Positions 8,448 to 18,611 of a DNA stretch of 64,000 nucleotides are shown here, in pieces. Each line of letters opens with the position of its first letter. The first letter of the stretch is position 1. The position numbers and the translations under genes are program-made. Under the pieces are notes generated by a model, which did no database searches, was not told where the DNA came from, and worked only from the letters and a program-made list of their open reading frames with translations. Source of the stretch: Bacillus sp. FJAT-42315. GTDB taxonomy: Bacteria > Bacillota > Bacilli > Bacillales > Domibacillaceae. The stretch is taken from NCBI RefSeq assembly GCF_002797375.1, contig NZ_KZ454941.1, positions 1,175,470 through 1,239,469 on the forward strand, given 5' to 3'.

Positions 8448-9524
8448 ATGAGTAACCAAGAATTAGATCAGTTAAGACAACGTGTAGACGAGATGAATGT
8501 GGAGTTACTAAAATTAATTAGCGAACGTGCTAAGTTAGTTCAAGAGATTGGTCGTGTAAAAGAAAAGCAAGGAGTCAATCGTTATGATCCTGTTCGCGAG
8601 CGAGCAATGTTAAATAAGATTATTGAAAGCAATGAGGGGCCGTTTGAAACATCGACAGTTGAGCATTTGTTCAAGCAAATCTTTAAAGCAGGACTTGAGC
8701 TCCAACAAGATGACCATCGCAAAGCACTTCTTGTGTCTCGTAAAAAGAAACCAGAAGATACAATCGTGGAAATTCGCGGAGAAGAAGTTGGTAAAGGGGC
8801 ACCAACATTTGTGTTCGGTCCTTGTGCGGTAGAGTCGTATGAGCAAGTGGCTCAAGTGGCGCAATCAATTAAAGATAAAGGGTTGAAGCTCATTCGCGGA
8901 GGTGCTTTCAAACCTCGTACTTCTCCTTATGACTTCCAAGGTCTTGGTGTAGAAGGCTTGAAGATTTTGAAGAAAGTCGCAGATGAATTCGATTTAGCGG
9001 TTGTTAGTGAAATCGTCAATCCTGCTGATATTGAGCTTGCTTGTGACTACATTGACGTCATTCAAATCGGTGCACGTAACATGCAAAACTTTGAATTGTT
9101 GAAAGCGGCTGGAGAAGTGAAAAAGCCGGTATTATTAAAACGTGGTTTAGCGGCAACGATTGAAGAATTTATTAACGCAGCGGAGTACATCATCTCTCGC
9201 GGAAACGATCAAATTATGCTTTGTGAACGTGGTATTCGTACGTACGAGCGTGCAACAAGAAATACGTTAGATATTTCAGCGGTACCAATTTTGAAGCAAG
9301 AAACGCATTTACCAGTGTTTGTTGATGTGACTCATTCAACAGGTAGACGCGATTTACTCATTCCAACAGCTAAAGCAGCCCTTGCGATCGGTGCTGATGG
9401 TGTGATGGCAGAAGTGCATCCAGACCCAGCTGTAGCATTGTCTGACTCTGCTCAGCAAATGAATTTGCAACAATTTGATGAATTTTATAAGGAAATTATG
9501 AAAGCAATTCCTGTAAAAGCGTAA
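8448..9524 (+). CDS. aroA: Bifunctional DAHP synthase / chorismate mutase
   Basis: 358 residues from the ATG at 8448, which matches the B. subtilis protein start (MSN) and has AAGGA eight bases upstream; an in-frame ATG at 8439 is too close to the site. Residues 1-90 are an AroQ-type chorismate mutase domain ([19 protein letters not shown]). From about 105 the DAHP synthase barrel follows: [47 protein letters not shown] and the C-terminal [12 protein letters not shown]. It makes DAHP from PEP and erythrose-4-phosphate; the fused mutase serves as the feedback sensor in Bacillus. A strong terminator follows, with ccpA next, as in B. subtilis. Confidence 0.97.
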   Translation: MSNQELDQLRQRVDEMNVELLKLISERAKLVQEIGRVKEKQGVNRYDPVRERAMLNKIIESNEGPFETSTVEHLFKQIFKAGLELQQDDHRKALLVSRKKKPEDTIVEIRGEEVGKGAPTFVFGPCAVESYEQVAQVAQSIKDKGLKLIRGGAFKPRTSPYDFQGLGVEGLKILKKVADEFDLAVVSEIVNPADIELACDYIDVIQIGARNMQNFELLKAAGEVKKPVLLKRGLAATIEEFINAAEYIISRGNDQIMLCERGIRTYERATRNTLDISAVPILKQETHLPVFVDVTHSTGRRDLLIPTAKAALAIGADGVMAEVHPDPAVALSDSAQQMNLQQFDEFYKEIMKAIPVKA

Positions 9525-9553
9525 CTCCTGTGTTTTCACAGGAGTTTTTTTTC
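9523..9553 (+). terminator. Terminator of aroA
   Basis: AACTCCTGTG/CACAGGAGTT with a TTTT loop and an eight-T run. The stem begins inside the aroA stop codon. Confidence 0.9.
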
Positions 9554-9599
9554 GTTAATATAGAGAAGAAAGAATGTTTAAAGGAGAATGTTGAAAATT

Positions 9600-10598
9600 A
9601 TGAATGTTACTATATACGATGTAGCAAGAGAGGCCAACGTATCAATGGCGACAGTTTCTCGTGTAGTTAACGGAAATCCGAATGTGAAACCTGCAACAAG
9701 AAAGAAAGTACTTGATGTGATTGAGAGGCTTGGTTATCGCCCTAATGCAGTCGCGCGTGGACTCGCTAGCAAGAAAACGACGACAGTTGGGGTAATCATC
9801 CCTGATATTTCGAATATTTTTTATGCGGAATTAGCGAGGGGGATTGAAGATATTGCCACAATGTATAAGTACAATATTATCTTAAGTAATTCGGATCAAA
9901 ATAAAGATAAAGAGCTACACTTAATTAATACGATGCTTGGCAAGCAAGTCGATGGGCTTGTATTTATGGGAGGCCAAATTACAGAGGAGCATGTTGAAGA
10001 ATTTAAACGCTCACCCGTGCCGGTCGTATTAGCTGGGTCGGTTGAAATGTCTGGACAAATTCCTTCTGTCAATACGAATTACGAAGAAGCAGCTTATGAT
10101 GCGGTGAAGCTACTGATTGATGAAGGGCATAAGCGGATTGCCTACGTTGCTAGTCCTTTAAATGATACGATTAACAAAGAGTATGTCATTAAAGGATATA
10201 AGAAGGCGCTTGAGGAAGCAGGCCTACCGATGGAAGAAGAACTCATCATTGAAGGTGATTATACGTATGACTCTGGATTAGAAGCATGGAAAAAGATTCA
10301 GCAGTTATCATCTAAACCTACAGCTGTATTCGTTAATAACGATGAAATGGCATTAGGAGTTGTTCATGGCGCACAGGATAGTGGAGTGAAGATTCCAGAT
10401 GATCTTGAAATCATTAGCTTTGATAGCTCCCGCTTGTCTTTAATGGTACGACCGCAACTAACATCTGTGATCCAGCCATTGTACGATATCGGTGCTGTAG
10501 CGATGAGATTATTAACGAAATATATGAATAAGGAAGAGGTAGAAAGCTCGATTGTCGTCCTGCCGCATCGAATTGAAAAAAGAGGGTCAACAAAGTAA
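9600..10598 (+). CDS. ccpA: Catabolite control protein A
   Basis: 332 residues from the ATG at 9600, chosen by homology ([20 protein letters not shown]). AAGGAGA lies 12 bases before it; a TTG at 9591 is a possible alternative. It is a LacI/GalR regulator: helix-turn-helix and hinge in residues 1-60 ([18 protein letters not shown]), then a periplasmic-binding-like core. With HPr-Ser46-P it binds cre sites and controls carbon catabolite repression and activation. The motPS genes follow within 62 bases without a terminator, so they may be co-transcribed. Candidate cre sites lie at 14763 and 62684. Confidence 0.97.
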   Translation: MNVTIYDVAREANVSMATVSRVVNGNPNVKPATRKKVLDVIERLGYRPNAVARGLASKKTTTVGVIIPDISNIFYAELARGIEDIATMYKYNIILSNSDQNKDKELHLINTMLGKQVDGLVFMGGQITEEHVEEFKRSPVPVVLAGSVEMSGQIPSVNTNYEEAAYDAVKLLIDEGHKRIAYVASPLNDTINKEYVIKGYKKALEEAGLPMEEELIIEGDYTYDSGLEAWKKIQQLSSKPTAVFVNNDEMALGVVHGAQDSGVKIPDDLEIISFDSSRLSLMVRPQLTSVIQPLYDIGAVAMRLLTKYMNKEEVESSIVVLPHRIEKRGSTK

Positions 10599-10660
10599 GT
10601 TTTCCACCGATATTAAAGATAAGTAGAAGTATGCTTTCTTAAGGGAATAGGGGAGGAACA

Positions 10661-11470
10661 ATGAAAAAGTTTGATGCATTGACACCGATAGGAATTGTCA
10701 TCGGATTCATTTTATTAGCCTTTGCGATTATTACAAGCGGAGGTGTCGAGGGTTTTTCATCCTTTATGCACTTACCCTCTATACTAATTGTATTTGGTGG
10801 ATTATCCGCTGCTTTATTAATCAATTTTCCACTGAAAGACATTAAACATATGTTTAATGTGATGGGGCAGTCTTTTCAGCAGCAAGAAACAGATATAGAA
10901 GGATTAATTCAACGGTTTGTGAAACTGTCTGAAAAGGCGCGCCGTGAAGGCTTGTTATCGCTTGAGACAAGCTTGAATGACGAGCAAGATGAGTTTTTGA
11001 AAAAAGGCATCCTACTAGCGGTAGACGGAATTGAACAAGAAATGTTGGTAGACATTATGAATGCGGAAATTATCGCTCTTGAGGAGCGTCATCGTAAAGG
11101 TAGAAGCTTGTTGGAGAAAGCTGGAGAATACGCTCCGGCTTGGGGAATGATCGGTACATTAATTGGGTTAGTTTTAATGTTGAAAAACTTAAATGACCCG
11201 ACAACATTAGGGCCTAACATGGCAGTAGCACTACTGACTACTTTCTACGGATCGCTGCTTGCCAATCTTGTATTTTTACCGATGGCAGCGAAATTAGAAT
11301 TGAAAACGGAAAATGAAGTGTTTTATCGTCAGATCATTATAGAAGGTGTTGTCGGTGTACAAGCAGGACAAAACCCAAAAATTTTACAAGAAAAGTTAGC
11401 AGCCTTCTTATCAACTGAAGAAAGAAGAGCAAGCGGGAAATTAGGCTCGAGTGAGGCGGTTGAAGCATGA
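10661..11470 (+). CDS. motP: Flagellar stator MotP (Na+-type MotA homologue)
   Basis: 269 residues; GGGGAGG precedes the ATG. Four membrane segments are visible: residues 8-27, 35-55, and a C-terminal pair near APAWGMIGTLIGLVLML and NMAVALLTTFYGSLLANLVFLP. A cytoplasmic loop between them would contact the rotor. It forms the ring of the sodium-driven stator with MotS. Placement directly after ccpA is the known location of motPS in Bacillus. It overlaps motS by four bases (ATGA). Confidence 0.93.
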   Translation: MKKFDALTPIGIVIGFILLAFAIITSGGVEGFSSFMHLPSILIVFGGLSAALLINFPLKDIKHMFNVMGQSFQQQETDIEGLIQRFVKLSEKARREGLLSLETSLNDEQDEFLKKGILLAVDGIEQEMLVDIMNAEIIALEERHRKGRSLLEKAGEYAPAWGMIGTLIGLVLMLKNLNDPTTLGPNMAVALLTTFYGSLLANLVFLPMAAKLELKTENEVFYRQIIIEGVVGVQAGQNPKILQEKLAAFLSTEERRASGKLGSSEAVEA

Positions 11471-12186
11471 TCACCAGACGTCGTCCGCCCAAGAAGTCAA
11501 AGGGTGCTCCGAAGTGGATGGTGACATTTGCCGATCTTGTCACACTCGTGCTTGTATTCTTTATCTTATTATTTTCGATGTCGCAAATTGATATTGTTAA
11601 ATTTAAAGCGATTGCTCAGTCATTTAGACAACAAGCAGCGTTTGAAAATCAACCCTCTATCGTTCCTGGAGAGTATCCAGCGGAGGAAATGAAACAAGAG
11701 CAAGGCCAAAAAGAAAAAGAGTCGCTCGATAAGCTAGCAAAAGAAGTTCAACAGTATTTAAAAGACAATGGACTAGAGGATGTAGCGACTGCTACTCGAA
11801 CAGAACGAGGCGTTGTCCTTGTCCTACAAGAGAAAATTCTTTTTAATACGGCTGATGCTGTCGTGCTAGATGAAGCCCATTCCTTTTTAAATCAAATCGG
11901 TAAAATGCTTGAATCGAAACCGAATATTATTAAAGTGGAAGGACATACGGATAATCGTCCGATTAAAAATACTTACTATCCTTCCAATTGGGAGCTTTCT
12001 AGCGCCCGAGCGAGCAGTGTGATTCGCTTTTTAAGCGCTAATCATAAGATTGATGCGAAGCGATTCATTGCAGTTGGTTACGGAGATACAAGGCCGCTTG
12101 TACCGAATACAAGTTCTGAGAATATGCAAAAAAACCGACGAGTCGAAATTATTATTACAGACCCCAAGTATACCGAAAATCAATGA
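11467..12186 (+). CDS. motS: Flagellar stator MotS (Na+-type MotB homologue)
   Basis: 239 residues. After a short basic N-terminus comes a single membrane segment, WMVTFADLVTLVLVFFILL, in which the Asp is the ion-binding residue of the MotB family. A plug/linker region follows (about 50-100). Then comes an OmpA-like peptidoglycan-binding domain with KVEGHTDNRPI, NWELSSARASSVIRFL and YGDTRPLVPN. It anchors the MotPS stator to the wall and conducts ions. Sodium use is inferred from orthology to B. subtilis YtxDE and the ccpA linkage. Confidence 0.93.
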   Translation: MITRRRPPKKSKGAPKWMVTFADLVTLVLVFFILLFSMSQIDIVKFKAIAQSFRQQAAFENQPSIVPGEYPAEEMKQEQGQKEKESLDKLAKEVQQYLKDNGLEDVATATRTERGVVLVLQEKILFNTADAVVLDEAHSFLNQIGKMLESKPNIIKVEGHTDNRPIKNTYYPSNWELSSARASSVIRFLSANHKIDAKRFIAVGYGDTRPLVPNTSSENMQKNRRVEIIITDPKYTENQ

Positions 12187-12240
12187 AAAAGAGCTGGCTT
12201 CCTAACACTTATACTAGAGTGTGGGAAGTCAGCTTTTTTT
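12186..12240. terminator. Bidirectional terminator between motS and acuC
   Basis: A long stem: GAGCTGGCTTCC plus ACACT pairs with AGTGT plus GGAAGTCAGCTTTT. Runs of A and T on the two sides suit both convergent genes. Confidence 0.85.
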
Positions 12241-12253
12241 GTGGAGATATGAA

Positions 12254-13411
12254 CTAGGTATGCTTGCGCAATGGATACAGCGCTTTGTTTAATGTAATGC
12301 GATTTTTTTCCTCGATTTCCGGTTTGCGTGGGATCGGTGGATACATATCTTTTGGATCTTCCCATGAAAGAGGAAGTGGCACGGGCGCTTTCGGCTGCCA
12401 ATGTTCTAACCATTGTTTTGGTAAGGGGCCTGAAAAGTGGGACTTTTCAGTCATTTCTAACCAGATTCTTGACCAAGCTCGAGGAACGACACGCCAAATG
12501 TCATAGCCGCCACCACCAACGGCAATCCAGCGCCCTTCACAATACTTATCCGCGATTTCTCTTGAAATTCGTGGAATCCGCCGATAAATCTCCATAGTAG
12601 CAGATAGATGTGTCAATGGATCGAAATAATGAGAATCGGCTCCATTTTGCGTTAAAATAACATCTGGTTTGAAAAATTCAGCCACTTCCCACATGGATGT
12701 TTCATAGGCTTCTAGCCAAGATTCATCTTCGGTAAAAGCGTCTAATGGGAGGTTGAATGAATAGCCATATCCTTTTCCGTGTCCACGTTCGTTTACATTG
12801 CCTGTTCCCGGAAATAAATAGCGCCCTGTTTCATGGATCGAGAGCGTACAAACATTTGGGTCATCGTAAAAAGACCATTGAACGCCGTCTCCATGGTGGG
12901 CATCTGTATCGATATAAAGAACTCTAGCATTATATTTCTCTTGTAAGTATTTAATCGCAACGGAGCTGTCATTGTAAATGCAAAAGCCGGAAGCCTTGCC
13001 ACGAAAGCCATGATGTAACCCTCCTCCTAAGTGAAGGGCGTATTTAGCCACTCCTTGCATAACGGCATCAGCTGCTGTTAATGTGCCACCGACAAGAAAA
13101 GCGCTCGCTTCGTGCATTCCTTCAAAGATGGGTGTATCCTCTGTGCCAAGTCCATATCCTTCAGCGACATCAAGAGATAGCTGACCTTGTCCAGCTTGTT
13201 GTACAGCTTTCACATACGCTGGGTCATGAATCAGTTCTAGCTCTTCAACGGTGGCCATACGAGGAGGAATGATGTCCTCATCTTGAAGGGCATTGATTTT
13301 TTTTAATAGGTCAATCGTTAACGTCAATCTAAACTGATTAAAGGGGTGATTTTCTGAAAAGCGATAAGATAACGATTGGTCCGAATGCACGAATACAGCT
13401 TGTTTTGTCAT
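12254..13411 (-). CDS. acuC: Protein deacetylase AcuC (histone deacetylase family)
   Basis: 385 residues. Zn-dependent class I deacetylase fold: HLGGGLHHGFRGKASGFC with the catalytic histidines, VLYIDTDAHHGDGVQ with the zinc-binding Asp and His, and TQNGADSHYFDPLTHL with the second Asp. In B. subtilis it removes the acetyl group that AcuA places on acetyl-CoA synthetase, re-activating it. It overlaps acuB by four bases (ATGA), so acuA-acuB-acuC is one operon. Confidence 0.95.
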   Translation of the reverse strand: MTKQAVFVHSDQSLSYRFSENHPFNQFRLTLTIDLLKKINALQDEDIIPPRMATVEELELIHDPAYVKAVQQAGQGQLSLDVAEGYGLGTEDTPIFEGMHEASAFLVGGTLTAADAVMQGVAKYALHLGGGLHHGFRGKASGFCIYNDSSVAIKYLQEKYNARVLYIDTDAHHGDGVQWSFYDDPNVCTLSIHETGRYLFPGTGNVNERGHGKGYGYSFNLPLDAFTEDESWLEAYETSMWEVAEFFKPDVILTQNGADSHYFDPLTHLSATMEIYRRIPRISREIADKYCEGRWIAVGGGGYDIWRVVPRAWSRIWLEMTEKSHFSGPLPKQWLEHWQPKAPVPLPLSWEDPKDMYPPIPRKPEIEEKNRITLNKALYPLRKHT

Positions 13412-14055
13412 AGAGAGACTCCAGGCATATTAGGCCATAGAACAATATGTCCTTCCTTTTTTAGATCATCAATCACCCCGATTGGATTCATTGTTCGTAC
13501 ACGAAGGACGACAATTTTAAATTGGTCGTCTTGTTTATCTGGATAAACAAGCACGCTGTGAATATTTGCTCGTCTCTTTTTCAATACATTGACGACTTCA
13601 AATAGCATGCCTGGTTTGTTTGGAACTTTGACTTCAATTCTTGAGCCTATTTGATTTGCTCCCGTTAGCTCAACAAACGTATGTAGCACGTCTGTTTCAG
13701 TAATGATGCCGACGAGCTCTCCCCCTTGAATAATAGGCAAGCAGCTAATGTCATATTCATATAATGTAGCAGCTGCATCTTCGACAAAGTCAAGTGGATG
13801 ACCAGTAATTACATTTTTCTCCATAATGAGACTTAATGGTTTATTTAGTTCATTTTCGCTTGTTTCCTTTTGTAAAATAGATGGAGTGGCTTCTTTCACA
13901 TCACGATCCGTTACTAGACCAACAAGGTGCCCTGTTTCATCTACGATAGGAATATGGCGGATTTTCTGTTTTCTTAAAAGGTTTAAAGCCGTGCCAATTT
14001 TGTCGTTTGGAGATAGTGTATGTACTTCCGATTTCATAATCTCTTCTAATAACAT
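13408..14055 (-). CDS. acuB: AcuB, CBS-pair and ACT domain protein
   Basis: 215 residues from the ATG at 14055 (AAGGAGG eight bases upstream); a GTG at 14061 is too close. Two CBS motifs occupy residues 1-135 (KIRHIPIVDETGHLVGLVTDRD and ISCLPIIQGGELVGIITETD), followed by an ACT domain (RIEVKVPNKPGMLFEVVNVL). The architecture suggests ligand sensing, perhaps adenine nucleotides and an amino acid. Its exact part in acetoin/acetate metabolism is not established. Located 20 bases downstream of acuA. Confidence 0.93.
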   Translation of the reverse strand: MLLEEIMKSEVHTLSPNDKIGTALNLLRKQKIRHIPIVDETGHLVGLVTDRDVKEATPSILQKETSENELNKPLSLIMEKNVITGHPLDFVEDAAATLYEYDISCLPIIQGGELVGIITETDVLHTFVELTGANQIGSRIEVKVPNKPGMLFEVVNVLKKRRANIHSVLVYPDKQDDQFKIVVLRVRTMNPIGVIDDLKKEGHIVLWPNMPGVSL

Positions 14056-14075
14056 AGTCACGTCCTCCTTTAAAT

Positions 14076-14708
14076 TTAATACATGAAGCGATTCATAAAG
14101 CGAATTTGGTCAAACTTTTGAATGGACGCTTGGTCGATTCTTTGGCCGATCCTGACCATTAAGCAGTTAGCTGGATGGGAGCTAATTTCAGGATCATCAG
14201 TGGCATACCATTCCAATCCTCCAGCGTTCATCATTTTTTCCATAATTTTTCGATATTCCCACACGTTCAAGCCTGTTCCTTTCAAGTCCCAGTGCCAGTA
14301 ATATTCTGTGGTGATAATGATGTAGTCTTCCATCGCGTCATCAAGCATGGAAAGGCGTAATAAATTTTTTCCGACATGAGCGCCGCGGTATTTTGGAATG
14401 ACTTCAATCGCTCCTAGTTCAATCATATTTTCAAGGTTGGCCTCTGACCAGCGCTCTAGCGGATCAGGGTATAGAAATGTGACATATCCAACAATGACGC
14501 TGCCTTCTCTAGCAATAATAATTCGTCCTTCAGGTAATGCAGCAATTTCTACAATGGCTTGGTGTTGTTGTTCAGGCTGTCTAAAAGCAACGAGTCCTTC
14601 GTGAAAAGTCATACCTGCCAACGATTCTGAAGAAACAGGCCCTTCGATAATTAAAGTTCCTTCCTTCGTTTCTAGTTCTTTTGAATGAAACCTCTTTGTA
14701 TGCTCCAT
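14076..14708 (-). CDS. acuA: Acetyltransferase AcuA (GNAT), regulator of AcsA
   Basis: 210 residues. GNAT fold: IIIAREGSVIVGYVTFL, ELGAIEVIPKYRGAHVGKNLL (acetyl-CoA pyrophosphate loop RGAHVG) and a C-terminal MVRIGQRID region. In B. subtilis it acetylates the catalytic lysine of AcsA and switches it off. It is first in acuABC, divergent from acsA, with a candidate cre in the shared upstream region. AAGGCGGTG precedes the ATG. Confidence 0.94.
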   Translation of the reverse strand: MEHTKRFHSKELETKEGTLIIEGPVSSESLAGMTFHEGLVAFRQPEQQHQAIVEIAALPEGRIIIAREGSVIVGYVTFLYPDPLERWSEANLENMIELGAIEVIPKYRGAHVGKNLLRLSMLDDAMEDYIIITTEYYWHWDLKGTGLNVWEYRKIMEKMMNAGGLEWYATDDPEISSHPANCLMVRIGQRIDQASIQKFDQIRFMNRFMY

Positions 14709-14762
14709 TTAGTCACCGCCTTGATTATTTCCATATCTTCATTATACATAAAAATTGGATAT

Positions 14763-14776
14763 GTAAAGCGTTTTCA
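14763..14776. promoter_or_regulatory. Candidate cre site (CcpA) between acuA and acsA
   Basis: GTAAAGCGTTTTCA matches TGAAARCGYTTTCA at 12 of 14 positions. It overlaps the expected -35 region of acuA (whose -10 is ATTATA on the plus strand at 14741-14746) and lies about 60 bases upstream of the acsA promoter. CcpA control of this pair is known in B. subtilis. Confidence 0.7.
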
Positions 14777-14836
14777 TCTAATTTTTCAGATATGTAAGAG
14801 CAGGTGTTATTTTTCTGAAACAAATTTGTTGAAAAA

Positions 14837-14865
14837 TTGAGAAAATACAAATATGATAGTATCAT
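14837..14865 (+). promoter_or_regulatory. Sigma-A promoter of acsA
   Basis: TTGAGA (14837-14842), 17-base spacer, TATCAT (14860-14865): one mismatch in each box. Transcription would start about 28 bases before the ATG. Confidence 0.75.
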
Positions 14866-14899
14866 AGAAACAAATTCTTACATAAAGGGGAGTCGGTCA

Positions 14900-16618
14900 A
14901 TGAAGTTGGAAGCGCTAACAGTGAAACCAGGGCATTTTAACCTGAAAAACTATGATGAGGTGTACTCGTCTTTTGATTGGAAGGAAACTGAACAGCACTT
15001 TTCTTGGTCAGAAACCGGGAAAGTAAACATTGCCTATGAAGCGATTGACCGTCATGCTTCATCTGAGCGCAAAGATCAAGTAGCTTTATATTATCGTGAT
15101 GCGGATCGTCAGGAAAGCTATACGTTTGAACATATGAGAGACTATTCAAATCAAGCAGCGAATGTCCTAAAGCAATTTGGCGGTGTAGAAAAAGGGGATC
15201 GCGTATTTGTCTTTATGCCACGATCGCCAGAGCTTTACTTTACTGTGCTTGGGGCGATTAAAGTCGGAGCTATTGTTGGCCCGTTATTTGAAGCCTTTAT
15301 GGAAGGAGCCGTTCGTGATCGTTTAGAGGATAGTGAAGCGAAAGTGCTTGTGACAACACCTGAATTATTAGAGCGTGTCCCTGTAGCTGAGCTCCCTGCC
15401 TTGGAAACCATTTTCCTTGTTGGGGACAATGTACAAACAGAAGGGAAATTTGTTGACTTTAAAGCAAAAATGAAAAATGCGGATCGTTCTTTCGAGGTAG
15501 AATGGATGGAACTCGATGATGGGATGATTTTACATTATACATCAGGTTCTACAGGAAAGCCTAAAGGGATTTTGCATGTGCATCGGGCGATGATTCAACA
15601 ATACCAAACGGCTAAATGGGTGCTTGATTTACAAGAGAACGATGTGTATTGGTGCACAGCTGATCCAGGTTGGGTAACAGGTACAGCTTATGGTATTTTC
15701 GGACCGTGGTTAACGGGAACAACAAACGTTGTAGTTGGCGGTCGTTTTAGTCCAGAAAATTGGTACAAAACGCTTGAGGAGTATGGTGTAACGGTGTGGT
15801 ATAGTGCACCAACAGCGTTTCGGATGTTAATGGGCGCTGGTGATGAGTTGGTAAAGAAATTTGATTTAAGTGCTCTTCGTCACATTTTAAGTGTCGGAGA
15901 ACCGTTGAACCCAGAAGTGGTTCGTTGGGGATCAAAAGTGTTCGATCTGCGTATTCATGATACATGGTGGATGACAGAAACGGGAGCACAAGTGATTTGT
16001 AACTATCCGTGCATGGAGATTAGACCAGGGTCAATGGGTAAACCAATTCCAGGGGTAAAAGCAGCGATTGTTGATGACCAAGGTAATGAGCTTCCACCAA
16101 ATCGCATGGGTAACTTAGCAATTAAAAAAGGCTGGCCATCCATGATGGTTTCCGTTTGGAACAATCCTGAAAAATATGAATCTTATTTTATGCCAGGTGA
16201 CTGGTATGTTTCAGGAGATTCTGCTTATATGGATGAAGACGGCTACTTCTGGTTCCAAGGACGTGTTGATGATGTCATTATGACAGCGGGTGAGCGTGTT
16301 GGTCCATTTGAAGTGGAAAGCAAGCTTATTGAGCATCCAGCTATCGCAGAAGCAGGGGTAATTGGTAAACCTGATCCTGTTCGCGGAGAAATTATTAAAG
16401 CGTTTGTCGCGTTAATGGATGGCTATGAGCCTTCTGATGAATTGAAAGAAGAGATTCGTCAATTTGTGAAAACAGGCTTAGCGGCACATGCGGCACCACG
16501 TGAAATCGAATTCCGTGACAAGCTCCCGAAAACTCGCAGCGGAAAAATTATGCGTCGCGTGTTAAAAGCTTGGGAACTTGACCTCCCAACAGGTGACTTA
16601 TCCACAATGGAAGATTAA
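14900..16618 (+). CDS. acsA: Acetyl-CoA synthetase
   Basis: 572 residues from the ATG at 14900, equal to the B. subtilis length; upstream in-frame codons overlap the promoter. AMP-forming ligase: A3 loop LHYTSGSTGKPKG, A5 motif DTWWMTETGAQ, A8 hinge WFQGRVDDVIMTAGERVGP and the catalytic-lysine motif LPKTRSGKIMRR, the residue acetylated by AcuA and deacetylated by AcuC. It converts acetate, ATP and CoA to acetyl-CoA in the cytoplasm. Divergent from acuABC; monocistronic with its own terminator. It could feed the PHA and malonyl-CoA pathways encoded further along. Confidence 0.97.
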   Translation: MKLEALTVKPGHFNLKNYDEVYSSFDWKETEQHFSWSETGKVNIAYEAIDRHASSERKDQVALYYRDADRQESYTFEHMRDYSNQAANVLKQFGGVEKGDRVFVFMPRSPELYFTVLGAIKVGAIVGPLFEAFMEGAVRDRLEDSEAKVLVTTPELLERVPVAELPALETIFLVGDNVQTEGKFVDFKAKMKNADRSFEVEWMELDDGMILHYTSGSTGKPKGILHVHRAMIQQYQTAKWVLDLQENDVYWCTADPGWVTGTAYGIFGPWLTGTTNVVVGGRFSPENWYKTLEEYGVTVWYSAPTAFRMLMGAGDELVKKFDLSALRHILSVGEPLNPEVVRWGSKVFDLRIHDTWWMTETGAQVICNYPCMEIRPGSMGKPIPGVKAAIVDDQGNELPPNRMGNLAIKKGWPSMMVSVWNNPEKYESYFMPGDWYVSGDSAYMDEDGYFWFQGRVDDVIMTAGERVGPFEVESKLIEHPAIAEAGVIGKPDPVRGEIIKAFVALMDGYEPSDELKEEIRQFVKTGLAAHAAPREIEFRDKLPKTRSGKIMRRVLKAWELDLPTGDLSTMED

Positions 16619-16623
16619 TAGTA

Positions 16624-16656
16624 GAAAAAAGCGACCTCAAGTGGGTCGCTTTTTTT
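16624..16656 (+). terminator. Terminator of acsA
   Basis: AAAAAGCGACC/GGTCGCTTTTTTT with a short loop. Confidence 0.9.
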
Positions 16657-16687
16657 AGGTGTTATTTTACATTTTTAAAAAACTTGT

Positions 16688-16717
16688 TTGACATCTTCTT
16701 CGTTCTTTGTTTACAAT
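16688..16717 (+). promoter_or_regulatory. Promoter of the tyrS leader
   Basis: TTGACA (16688-16693), 18-base spacer, TACAAT (16712-16717). Confidence 0.8.
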
Positions 16718-16734
16718 ATGACTTATAACATTTA

Positions 16735-16980
16735 AATATACTTAAAGCGTTGATAGGATTTAGTAGTTCGCTATCCCTGTTGTTCAGAGAGCTGGTGGTT
16801 GGTGAGAACCAGTACAAATAGTTGAATGAATTACCCCCTGTAGCTTTTGTTGCGAACCTTTTAGTAGCAGCAAACGGCCTGGCCGTTATTTCAATGAAGT
16901 GGAGAAATATAGTTTCTCAAGCTTGGGTGGTACCGCGCATACATATAGCGTCCCTGCATGATTGCAGGGGCGTTTTTTGT
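16735..16980 (+). ncRNA. T-box riboswitch of tyrS
   Basis: The leader carries the conserved T-box GGGTGGTACCGCG (16925-16937) and a stem I with AGAGAGCTGG and GGTTGGTGAGAACC. It ends in an intrinsic terminator, GCGTCCCTGCA/TGCAGGGGCGT plus T-run (16948-16977). A TAC triplet at 16832-16834, just 3' of the stem I pairing TTCA/TGAA, is the best candidate tyrosine specifier. Uncharged tRNA-Tyr would favour the antiterminator and allow tyrS expression. Confidence 0.92.
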
Positions 16981-17019
16981 ATTTGTGTCAAAAACGCTAA
17001 TAAAAAGAAGGGAAGATGA

Positions 17020-18282
<1,263 letters not shown>

Positions 18283-18311
18283 TTGTTTGTATGAATCGAT
18301 CATATAAAATC

Positions 18312-18352
18312 AAAGCAGGCTAACGCGAAATGCTCGGTAGCCTGCTTTTTTG
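18312..18352 (+). terminator. Terminator of tyrS
   Basis: AAAGCAGGCTA pairs with GTAGCCTGCTTT, followed by T-run. It may also serve the opposing Spo0E-like gene. Confidence 0.85.
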
Positions 18353-18359
18353 ATATTAA

Positions 18360-18551
18360 TTAATCTATCAATAAAAATTTATTCCAACAATTACAATTCT
18401 TTTGGAAGCGAATAATTAGTTTGTCGAGTTCTTGGCTGTAGCGTATCGTTTCTGAACTGCCCAGACCTTTCATTAATCCTGTTGAAATCATTAAATTTCG
18501 CTTAGAGTCTATTTGGCTCATTAAATGGTGACAAGTCTTTTGTGTTTCCAA
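18360..18551 (-). CDS. Spo0E-like aspartyl phosphatase
   Basis: 63 residues from a TTG start chosen because GGGAGAG lies about nine bases upstream; longer frames (GTG at 18611) lack a ribosome site. The family signature is clear: LMISTGLMKGLGSSETIRYSQ followed by ELDKLIIRF, i.e. the SQELD motif whose Asp is catalytic in Spo0E/YisI/YnzD. Such proteins dephosphorylate Spo0A-P or related response regulators and delay sporulation. The gene lies in an AT-rich patch between tyrS and rpsD, which are adjacent in B. subtilis, so it was probably gained here or lost elsewhere. Confidence 0.75.
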   Translation of the reverse strand: METQKTCHHLMSQIDSKRNLMISTGLMKGLGSSETIRYSQELDKLIIRFQKNCNCWNKFLLID

Positions 18552-18611
18552 CTTACAATCTCTCCCATTAATCATTTTTAACTGGAAAACCCAACAGGTA
18601 ATAATATACAC

